Assembly: GCA_013373425.1 (NCBI GenBank)
Contig: JABXHW010000058.1
Span: 1 to 32,908, forward strand
Direction: 5' to 3'
DNA: 32,908 nucleotides
Source: Flavobacteriia bacterium
GTDB taxonomy: Bacteria; Bacteroidota; Bacteroidia; Flavobacteriales; Schleiferiaceae
The position numbers and the translations under genes were made by a program. Positions 16,385 through 23,736 of the stretch are shown here, piece after piece. Below the pieces are notes generated by a model. It saw only the letters and a list, made by a program, of their open reading frames with translations, made no database searches and had not been told where the DNA came from. How positions within the stretch are numbered: position 1 is the stretch's first letter; the number at the start of each line of letters is the position of its first letter.

Positions 16385-17818
16385 TTACCAGTCGAAATCA
16401 GTGTTGAAAATTTGATCCATCAAGTTCTCCAAGTCGCCTGGCACCTTGTTAAAGCGCCAAAGTTCCATGGAGAAGAACACTTGAGAAATATTTCCTTGAT
16501 ACCTTCTTCGTACCCCAACTAGGTTATCTCCTTGCCAACCTGACAATGGAGTAAGCTCTGTGCGGTAGAAGTTTTCGGCATCAGCGGTTTTGATGATAGG
16601 AGTAATCCCTACCAATACATTCGTCGATTGTAGCAATGGATAGGCAGCAGTATCGAACAATGAATACGTTGTGCTATCTGGATAAACTCGAACAAGGCCC
16701 GAACTGCGAACAACGTCGGTCATTGGATAAGTGCCAGAGATTCCACTCAAATCGCTTAAGGTTCCAAATGAAGTTGTGACGAATAACTTCTTACCCATAT
16801 CGGTGTACTCCTGTACAGCAATTCCCATCAAAGCGAGTAGCGGTCCAGTTTGACCAGTTGCCTGGTTTTGGAAAACCTGAGCATCAGCGTGAATGAACAG
16901 CTTGTCGTACTGCTTGAGGATGTGATTTACGGTCGGATTCCAAAACGCCGGCTGCAATTCACCGCCGTTGATTCCGTAATCCAAGAAATCGTAATTCAAT
17001 CCGATATTGTTCAATGCGGTTTGATAGGTTGAAGCTACCGTTGAGCTCTGACCTGAAATCACAAGGATGTCTGATGTTGGTAGAACCAAAGTGACAGCGT
17101 CGGCTGTATCGACATCGGAATAGCTATTCGCGATGTCCTTGGTTCGGAGATAGAGTGTATTTGAGCCGCCAGCTTCAAGGCCATCGATAGTGGCTGCCTG
17201 CGGGTTGTCGTCGTTAGCGAAGTAGACTTCTGCCGTAGTTGGACCAGTACTCACGTTAGGGTCGAGAACAAAAGTCAGTAGCTTTTGATTGGGAGGAATT
17301 GGATACCATGCCCCATTGTTGAAGCGTATTTCTGCTTCGGTGATGGTTTGATCGCCGTCAGAGTCGGTGGCATTCCATCTATACGTAGCCACTCCAATTG
17401 AAGTGCCCGTGGTTTGCACATCCTTTTCAATGGTAGAAACAGGAGGAGTATTTTTCAACGGAATTACAAGTTCCGCTGGAGAAGGATCGCGAAGTGAATC
17501 ATTGTCCAATGCGCGAACGAATAAATTGATATCTACTGAATCTTGTCCAGCTGGGATATCAAAACGGAAGGTGCTGTCTTGGGTAGTCGTGAATGTCCAG
17601 GTCTGCTCATCCAGACTCACTTCATATCCGATGACATAACCGTCTTTGTCAGTGCCGTACCAGCTTAAGCGGACAACACTGTTCAACCGGTTATCCCCCA
17701 CCAAGTTGATTTCTTCAATTGAAATCTGTGTTTGAGGAGGCGTGTTTGCAATGGGTTCTCCCTCTTCGCAGCTGGCGAGGAGTGCTAGTAATGGGAGAAT
17801 GAAAATCAGTTTTCTCAT
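16385..17818 (-). CDS. Large lipoprotein with fibronectin-like repeats and a C-terminal alpha/beta region
   Basis: 477 residues. The signal peptide ends in a lipobox (LLASC, lipidated C17). Two Ig/FN3-like segments follow (about 25-130, TPPQTQISIEEINLVGDNRL...VRLSWYGTDKDGYVIGYEVS; about 130-240, NTPPVSTI...YRWNATDSDGDQTITEAEIR). Residues about 250-470 begin DILVISGQ and look like an alternating alpha/beta, glutamine-amidotransferase-like fold (YDFLDYG, YDKLFIHADAQV, YTDMGKKLFVTTSFG), but I see no catalytic cysteine. I do not recognise a named family. It is two bases from the TonB receptor start and probably an outer-membrane partner of it. It follows the strong terminator at 17838-17863 by only 20 bases. 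Confidence 0.78.
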   Translation of the reverse strand: MRKLIFILPLLALLASCEEGEPIANTPPQTQISIEEINLVGDNRLNSVVRLSWYGTDKDGYVIGYEVSLDEQTWTFTTTQDSTFRFDIPAGQDSVDINLFVRALDNDSLRDPSPAELVIPLKNTPPVSTIEKDVQTTGTSIGVATYRWNATDSDGDQTITEAEIRFNNGAWYPIPPNQKLLTFVLDPNVSTGPTTAEVYFANDDNPQAATIDGLEAGGSNTLYLRTKDIANSYSDVDTADAVTLVLPTSDILVISGQSSTVASTYQTALNNIGLNYDFLDYGINGGELQPAFWNPTVNHILKQYDKLFIHADAQVFQNQATGQTGPLLALMGIAVQEYTDMGKKLFVTTSFGTLSDLSGISGTYPMTDVVRSSGLVRVYPDSTTYSLFDTAAYPLLQSTNVLVGITPIIKTADAENFYRTELTPLSGWQGDNLVGVRRRYQGNISQVFFSMELWRFNKVPGDLENLMDQIFNTDFDW

Positions 17819-17837
17819 GAGCAGAATGAGAATGAAA

Positions 17838-17863
17838 AGGAGAGCCCCCGAAGGAACTCTCCT
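17838..17863 (-). terminator. UUCG-capped rho-independent terminator or attenuator
   Basis: On the minus strand AGGAGAGTTCC pairs with GGGGCTCTCCT (two G-U pairs) around a TTCG loop, and TTTTC follows. It lies eight bases beyond the stop of the OB-fold T9SS protein and 20 bases before the next gene. No promoter is visible between, so partial read-through is likely. Confidence 0.82.
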
Positions 17864-17870
17864 ATCAATA

Positions 17871-20096
17871 TTACTTAGTTACAATAATGCGTGCAGTGTG
17901 AATCTGATGCTTGGCATCGATTACTTGCATGATGTATGCACCGCCGTTCAGGTCGCTCAAGTTGAGTTCAACACGAGCTGAAGATGGGCGGATATCACGA
18001 ACCATTCGTCCGGTCAAGTCGATCAAACGAATAGCGGCGATTGTACCATTCTCCAATTCAACGTTCAAGATGTCTGCTGTTGGGTTTGGATACGCTTTCA
18101 CCAATTCGGTACGCGTCCATTCCACTACAGAAATCTGTGATGTTGGGAGATCGGTAGAGTCTAGGTTCACATTGATACCGATGAAGTCGTCGTTGTTACG
18201 CGGCAACAAGCGGTAGTTCGAGAAACCATAGAAAAGAACACCGCGAACGGCGTCCATTGTCATAGTGTCTGCTACTTCAATAGGACCTACTTCCATTTCA
18301 CCGTCTACGGTTTCGTAGATGCTGTCGGTTACCAATTGAACGTAGAGTGATGATTGTGAAGTAGAGCTCTGACGACCCGCGAGAATACGTCCAGAAGTTG
18401 CGCGTGATGCACCAACTTGGTCAGATACGCTGTAATCACCGAAGCCCATGTTGGTTTCGTTGATGGTCAAGCGCTGTCCACCAGAAAGGCGGTACTCAAC
18501 CAATACACCCTCATATTGCTCCCATCCGAAGTTGGCTTGAGCAACACTGTCAGTTGGATCGATGATAGTCGGAGCGATAGTCGCACGATTACCCGTAAGC
18601 TGAATGTTTGAAACGATGATTTGAGTCATGCCAAAGCTCTCAGCAACCTGACCAGTGATAATCACTTCTTCGTCGCGGAAGTAGTTGCTGATGCCAGCAC
18701 CCACACACCATACACCACTCCAAGCGCTTCCGCCTTCGTCTTGTACATAAAGGTACCCAAGGTCGTGGCGCTTAGTTGAAGCTGTAACGATTCCCTTGAA
18801 GGTAACAGTTTGACCAACCAATGGAGAGTTACCGCTTCCGTCCAATGAGAACTGGATGTCGAAAATCTGTAGACCACCGTCGCGAACGAAGTAGTATTCG
18901 AAGTTTGGCTCAGTTGCGCCAATTGGAGTCGTTGGATAGTAAGAGTCGTTTCCTTGATCGTCCGTTGCTTTGATGTAATAGCGAACCAAAGTTCCGTCTG
19001 CATACTGAGGAATAGTGAATTCGTATTCGTCAGTTGTACCTGCCACCAAGCTCAAAGGCTGACGTGGGAACTGAGAAGGATTCAATGTAGAATCTGCTGT
19101 GAAGTAAACGAATGCAGAGTCAACTGTACCGTCGAAGTCAGAGATGTTCATAGTCAAGTCAACCGATTGGTTGCTTGTTGGAATCGCTGGGTCACGGTCG
19201 AAGTTGCTGATGTATGGAGGAGCAAAACCTACGTTGTAGTGTGTGCTATCGAATGGATTCAACTCGTAGCCACGTGAACCACTGTTCAAGAAACAGCCGT
19301 TTCCGTCGTGACGAAGCATACCGCTCAAGCTGGTGTAGAAAGTACCAGGAACTGGAGGGTTGAATGAACCTGTAGCCTGTGGAGAGAATGGGTTTACGGT
19401 CTGGTGACTTGGAAGCTTTTGCGCCAAGAAACGGTCAGATACGTTGATCACGTTGCCGTTTGCATCTACAACGTTGAAGCTCACACGGCTGTTACCGCTG
19501 AAGTAAATCACGTCAGTTACAGTTACGTTCTGAAGCTCAACGAATGAGTTCTCCCATTGCTCACCTGTAGTTGGGATGTTCACACGGTTGTTATCGTTCA
19601 AGTCACCCAAGTCAACAACTGCAGAACCTGGGGCGCTTGTAGAACCCAAGATGGTGAATGAGTTTCCATCAATTGGCTCCAACTGAGTGCCGTTGTTGAA
19701 GGCATTAACCACACCGATGAATTCGATGATATCTCCTGGCAATGTGGTTTCAATGTTCGGAAGAGGAAGAAGGTTTCCTTGCGCATTTTGATACGCTCCC
19801 ATCACTTCGATTCCTTTGAATGGACCGTTGTTTCCACCGTTTGCTGTATCAGCAATAAAGATGAATGGACGGTGACCGCCTTGAACAGAACCAGAAGCAA
19901 CTTCTGATACATTTCCTGGAGTTACCACTACGCCGCGTGTGCGAATGGTGTCGCCAAAGTAAGCGCTGGTGTCGTTACAGTTTGCGAGGTCGGCTGGACT
20001 CACGTACTGAATCTGACTGATGTCTGCGTAAGTATATTGAGCTTGCGCCATAAAGCCGCTCATTACCATTGCACAGAGGAGTAATACTCTTTTCAT
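17871..20096 (-). CDS. T9SS cargo protein with OB-fold (YhcR-like) nuclease-accessory domains
   Basis: About 741 residues from the ATG at 20096, which gives the signal peptide MKRVLLLCAMVMSGFMAQAQ; an in-frame ATG at 20126 would add ten residues. Two segments look like OB-fold nucleic-acid-associated domains: about 20-190 (ADLANCNDTSAYFGDTIRTRGVVVTPG...) and about 405-560 (FKGIVTASTKRHDLGYLYVQD followed by WSGVWCVG, DEEVIITGQVAESFGMTQI). An Ig-like piece lies between them (NQSVDLTMNISDFDGTVDSAFVYF). The C-terminus is a T9SS type-A sorting domain (KAYPNPTADILNVEL, GAYIMQV, final lysine). It would be secreted to the surface. The neighbouring nuclease may use it as a nucleic-acid-binding partner; that link is inference. 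Confidence 0.8.
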   Translation of the reverse strand: MKRVLLLCAMVMSGFMAQAQYTYADISQIQYVSPADLANCNDTSAYFGDTIRTRGVVVTPGNVSEVASGSVQGGHRPFIFIADTANGGNNGPFKGIEVMGAYQNAQGNLLPLPNIETTLPGDIIEFIGVVNAFNNGTQLEPIDGNSFTILGSTSAPGSAVVDLGDLNDNNRVNIPTTGEQWENSFVELQNVTVTDVIYFSGNSRVSFNVVDANGNVINVSDRFLAQKLPSHQTVNPFSPQATGSFNPPVPGTFYTSLSGMLRHDGNGCFLNSGSRGYELNPFDSTHYNVGFAPPYISNFDRDPAIPTSNQSVDLTMNISDFDGTVDSAFVYFTADSTLNPSQFPRQPLSLVAGTTDEYEFTIPQYADGTLVRYYIKATDDQGNDSYYPTTPIGATEPNFEYYFVRDGGLQIFDIQFSLDGSGNSPLVGQTVTFKGIVTASTKRHDLGYLYVQDEGGSAWSGVWCVGAGISNYFRDEEVIITGQVAESFGMTQIIVSNIQLTGNRATIAPTIIDPTDSVAQANFGWEQYEGVLVEYRLSGGQRLTINETNMGFGDYSVSDQVGASRATSGRILAGRQSSTSQSSLYVQLVTDSIYETVDGEMEVGPIEVADTMTMDAVRGVLFYGFSNYRLLPRNNDDFIGINVNLDSTDLPTSQISVVEWTRTELVKAYPNPTADILNVELENGTIAAIRLIDLTGRMVRDIRPSSARVELNLSDLNGGAYIMQVIDAKHQIHTARIIVTK

Positions 20097-20127
20097 GTGG
20101 TGTGAATTGATAGTGATTATTGACATT

Positions 20128-22299
20128 TTACTTGATGATCACGAATTGACCGGTATACGATTCTCCCGTGTCGAGGTCTTCGACAGAGAACATATACAAG
20201 CCTCTTGCGATGATTTGAAACTCACTTGAAAGCAAATCCCAAGCGTGCTCGCCGCCCGAGAAAACGTTCTCTTCCGGATTCTCTGATCCGAAAGTTTGAT
20301 ACCAGCGGATGTCTGATCCGTCATAATTGGCATCGTGTTCTATTTGGTCGATAAAATCCCCAGCAGAGGTGTAAATGCGGATGATGCATCGCTCTGGCAG
20401 ATTGGCAAAGACCAGTTTGCGGCTCTCTTCTTGGAAGTTTGATTGACCTTCCCAAGAAGCGCCCGCATAGTATGGATTTGGGTAAACGAATGGCTCATTC
20501 GCTTCCATGTCTTCGTTAGCTGGAGTTCCTGCAAAGGCACGGAAATCGTTCGCCAAGAAGCTCGATTCTAATGATTCTAGATTGCTCTCTGGATTGCCTT
20601 GATCGAATGCTGTTACGGCAACTGCGTTCTGCCAACCGTTTTGAACGTTTTCGATGACGTACTTGTATCGATAAGTGGTAGTGTCTCCTTCGAAGAATAC
20701 GGGCTCGTCAAGACGAATCGACTCAAAGCCGGTTTCGTAGAACAAGTCGTTTCCAGCTTGATCATATTGACCTACAAGAATGAAATCTCTTGCCAAGTCA
20801 GGTGTGCCAGTCACATCAAATCCCAAGCGGCTGAGGTAAACTCGGTAGCCTTCAAAGTCCAACTTCTGGGTAATTGGATCCACGGAGCGCTCGGAGTTAT
20901 CCGACCAATAAATTTCAATTTGATTTTCTCCAGGAACTACTCGAGTACGTGGAGTTTCAGGTGGAGAAGGAAGGATGAATCGAGTGATTTCACCATCTCC
21001 GTCTTTGTCTTCATCCGCGTCAAGCAGACCATTGAAGTTGACGTCTTCTCCGTTGTATGCTGTCTGTGCCCATTCGGCATTGCTCACCAAGATTTCTTTC
21101 TGAGCAGTGGTGTTGTCGGCATTCGGATTCCCATCATCTTTCTTCTTCGCCAATACAAAGGCGAAAGAAACATTGATTTCGTCTCCTGGCTCAAAACGAC
21201 GGAACGGACCCACGGAAACGAGGTCGGAGCGGTTTCCAGATCCTTCCAGCAAGTCTTGAATATCCACTCCTGCTCCCTGCTGACATGCTTGGCTTGCTGG
21301 ATCGTTCCAACACGGATTGTCGTTCAATCCAGATGCCATCTTCTGGTAGCGCTGATTGTCGTCTTGTGGGAAGAAGAAAATCGCCTGTGAGCTGTTGTTA
21401 AAGATCCAAGAGTTGTAGTGAACGCTATTGTCTACATCCAATTCCATTTGCCCAGTCACTGAGTTGTATGCAGAATCGATGTCGGGATGGTGGAAACCGT
21501 ACTTGTCTTGTGCGCCTAAGAACTTCTGAGAGATGTAGCTATCGGTGAATCCAACGTCTCCTGTGGCATCGAAGCAGTAGGCCAAATTCAAACTGTCGAT
21601 GAATCCGTTTCCACCTTGAGAATAGAAGGCCGAACCACCAGCGCCAGCAGGTGTAATATTGATATTTCGAACAACTGTGTTCGTCCAAAGTGCGGCATAA
21701 ACGTCATCATAGTAATTCTGACTTACGTTTTTGAACGTCAGATTGACAATGACAAAGAAGTCGCTAAAACGATAATTCCAATTGAACGTCTCCATGGTAA
21801 CCTCAATCCCCATTGGGTTGATGTGATTCTGAATTGGAATGCTTGTCCCAGGAACTACAATATTCTCATCCGTGAAGTTGGCCACGAAGTCTTGGTGGCT
21901 CACTGCGTCCGGGGTGAAGTTTGGATTGTCGAGTAAGGAAGATCTCAACTCTAGGGAGCTGCCAGGCTCAGCGGTGAACTCGAATCCAGAACGACCAGGG
22001 GCATATCCTTGCGGGGCATCGTATGCCGAGGTAGAAACGCGAACGTTTCCGCCATTTTCTAATCCTCCGATCCAAATTCCCGATTCAAAGAGGTGCTCAA
22101 TTCCTGAACCTGCAGGATATTCACACGAAGCGTCTCCCGTTCCGTCTCGGTATCCTCTGAATGCATTTCCGAAAGTTCCCAAGTTGGTAACAGTCAGACG
22201 TACGTTACTAGAATTTGTGATGCGCTGGTCAAAGCTAGTTTGTCCCGTAGCAGTAATCGCGAAAGCGATGGAAATCAAACTGAGTAGATACTTCGGCAT
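20128..22299 (-). CDS. Large secreted protein with T9SS/FlgD-like C-terminal domain
   Basis: 723 residues, with signal peptide (YLLSLISIAFAITATGQ) and no recognised enzymatic domain. Visible parts: a conserved-looking N-terminal region (RLTVTNLGTFGNAFRGYRDG...ESGIWIGGL, about 33-81), a calcium-loop-like acidic stretch at 418-438 (DVNFNGLLDADEDKDGDGEI), an Ig/FN3-like region (about 445-590, NQIEIYWSDNSE...) and a C-terminal sorting-type domain with YPNPY (near 613), IRIYTSAGD and GLYMFSVEDLDTGESYTGQFVIIK. It is one base downstream of the nuclease gene. The function is unknown; a surface structural or adhesive role in the same complex is plausible. Confidence 0.78.
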   Translation of the reverse strand: MPKYLLSLISIAFAITATGQTSFDQRITNSSNVRLTVTNLGTFGNAFRGYRDGTGDASCEYPAGSGIEHLFESGIWIGGLENGGNVRVSTSAYDAPQGYAPGRSGFEFTAEPGSSLELRSSLLDNPNFTPDAVSHQDFVANFTDENIVVPGTSIPIQNHINPMGIEVTMETFNWNYRFSDFFVIVNLTFKNVSQNYYDDVYAALWTNTVVRNINITPAGAGGSAFYSQGGNGFIDSLNLAYCFDATGDVGFTDSYISQKFLGAQDKYGFHHPDIDSAYNSVTGQMELDVDNSVHYNSWIFNNSSQAIFFFPQDDNQRYQKMASGLNDNPCWNDPASQACQQGAGVDIQDLLEGSGNRSDLVSVGPFRRFEPGDEINVSFAFVLAKKKDDGNPNADNTTAQKEILVSNAEWAQTAYNGEDVNFNGLLDADEDKDGDGEITRFILPSPPETPRTRVVPGENQIEIYWSDNSERSVDPITQKLDFEGYRVYLSRLGFDVTGTPDLARDFILVGQYDQAGNDLFYETGFESIRLDEPVFFEGDTTTYRYKYVIENVQNGWQNAVAVTAFDQGNPESNLESLESSFLANDFRAFAGTPANEDMEANEPFVYPNPYYAGASWEGQSNFQEESRKLVFANLPERCIIRIYTSAGDFIDQIEHDANYDGSDIRWYQTFGSENPEENVFSGGEHAWDLLSSEFQIIARGLYMFSVEDLDTGESYTGQFVIIK

Positions 22300-22300
22300 A

Positions 22301-23611
22301 TTATCGCTTCATAAATTTTGCAAAGGCTACTTCACCATTGGCAAGTGTGATTCTCGCCACGTAGATTCCAGTAGGCCAGTTTATATCATGGATCTCAAAT
22401 CGATGAGTATCAGGATGAATCACATTGATGACTCTTCCGTTGAGGTCGAGTATTTCAACTGAGTTTGCACGCCCCGCATTTTCAGGCCATTCTACGCGAA
22501 TGCTATTTGATGTGAGCTGGGCAATTCGGATATAATGTGGTTCTAAACTGTTTTCTTCTGTAGAAACCGACATCTTTTGGATGTCCAATTCTAAAGTGAC
22601 AGGCAAGTGATCTGACATCCCGTGCAACGCTGTAAGGACATTTGCTGGAACGCTGAAGTTCGACCCGTCCGTGATATCGTCGTTCAAGTGCAATCCGTCA
22701 TTGCCAAGAACGGTGAAGCTGTTAGTCACGAATTCCATTCCCTCGGCTCCGTTCAAGATCTCGTCGCTTACGAGAATATGGTCGTATCTATCATCCAATC
22801 CCCCACCTGAGAAACATCCGCTATTGGTATTGGAGGTGCGCGTACTTTGCGTGTGATAGTATCGCATTCCATAGTCGTTGTACCAGTTGCCCGTTTCGTT
22901 GATGGGGTCGTACAAACGCATGCCTACCACGCTGTAATCAATTAGATGCTGGAACGCCGCTGAAGCTCCTGTGTTGAGGTTGAGGTCGCCACACAGAATT
23001 ACATTGTCATCTGGTACGCTCGACTGAATGTATTGCATGATGGCAAGGGCTGCACTGGTTCGCTGATTCTGATCGGAGGTAGTAGATCCAGCTTTGAAAT
23101 GCGCTCCGATGACAGTGAAGAAAATAGTGTCGTTGTCCAATCCGCCAAGCAGTGAGTCTTTGTAGTAGAAGCGATAAAAATCAATCACTCGAACCAGAGA
23201 ACTGCCGCTGGCATCTTGGGTGATGTGAGATTGTGAGTGCAACTCGACATAACGGGTGTCGTAGAAGGCTGCATTCACCAGGTCCGAGAAACTGTTGTTC
23301 GTGTACTGTGCTTTTGCCCAGTGATTCACGCCACCAGTATTTAACGCGTTTGTTAAGATTCGATCTGCTGGCACACCAGAATTGGCGCCAACTTCCTGAC
23401 AAATAAGAATGTGGGGTTCGGCGTGCTGCACGACCGTGTTGAGATAAGTGTCTTTCTGACTCGATGAATTGTTTGAACCATCACACCACGGTGTTGAATT
23501 TCTGTAATTCAACAGGTTGTATGTCATGATCTTAATCCGTTCAGTCGACTGCGCTCCAACCGTCAGACTGCAGGACATTAGAAGTAAAAATACTCCGTAG
23601 ACCTTTGTCAT
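22301..23611 (-). CDS. Secreted endonuclease/exonuclease/phosphatase-fold nuclease with T9SS sorting domain
   Basis: 436 residues: signal peptide (VFLLLMSCSLTVGAQ), an EEP (DNase I-like) domain at about 25-345, and a type-A-like sorting domain from about 360 (VEILDLNGRVI, WPTGIYVARI, terminal KFMKR). Metal and catalytic residues of the EEP fold are in place: N32 in TYNLLN, E73 in CQEVG, H171 in GAHFKAG, D209 and N211 in GDLNLNTG, D277 in RYDHIL, and D334-H335 in SDHLP. An extracellular DNase or phosphodiesterase for DNA or phosphate scavenging is the best guess; a sphingomyelinase-like activity cannot be excluded. It is the first gene of the cluster and has the best promoter in the window upstream. 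Confidence 0.87.
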   Translation of the reverse strand: MTKVYGVFLLLMSCSLTVGAQSTERIKIMTYNLLNYRNSTPWCDGSNNSSSQKDTYLNTVVQHAEPHILICQEVGANSGVPADRILTNALNTGGVNHWAKAQYTNNSFSDLVNAAFYDTRYVELHSQSHITQDASGSSLVRVIDFYRFYYKDSLLGGLDNDTIFFTVIGAHFKAGSTTSDQNQRTSAALAIMQYIQSSVPDDNVILCGDLNLNTGASAAFQHLIDYSVVGMRLYDPINETGNWYNDYGMRYYHTQSTRTSNTNSGCFSGGGLDDRYDHILVSDEILNGAEGMEFVTNSFTVLGNDGLHLNDDITDGSNFSVPANVLTALHGMSDHLPVTLELDIQKMSVSTEENSLEPHYIRIAQLTSNSIRVEWPENAGRANSVEILDLNGRVINVIHPDTHRFEIHDINWPTGIYVARITLANGEVAFAKFMKR

Positions 23612-23678
23612 TCCATGCCTTCATTTCCTCTTCTCTCAACTGAAAATCAGTGAGATTCAATAGGCCCGTTAAGGAGGA

Positions 23679-23709
23679 CAAAGGTATGCATGCAGGGAAA
23701 TTCCCACAA
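23679..23709 (-). promoter_or_regulatory. Full Bacteroidota-type promoter of the nuclease/T9SS cluster, with a palindrome in the spacer
   Basis: On the minus strand a TTG -33 element (23707-23709), a 20-base spacer and an exact -7 box TACCTTTG (23679-23686), about 68 bases before the ATG. The spacer contains a perfect 11-base palindrome, GGGAAATTCCC (23695-23705), where a repressor could occlude polymerase. The remainder of the 125-base gap shows nothing else. Confidence 0.65.
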
Positions 23710-23736
23710 GCCGTAATGTTACCGGAGGTTTAATTT

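Noticed and set aside
20599-21390. 263-codon open frame on the plus strand
   Set aside because: It lies fully antisense to the 723-residue T9SS-type gene, has no signal or domain character and no promoter; it is a coding shadow.
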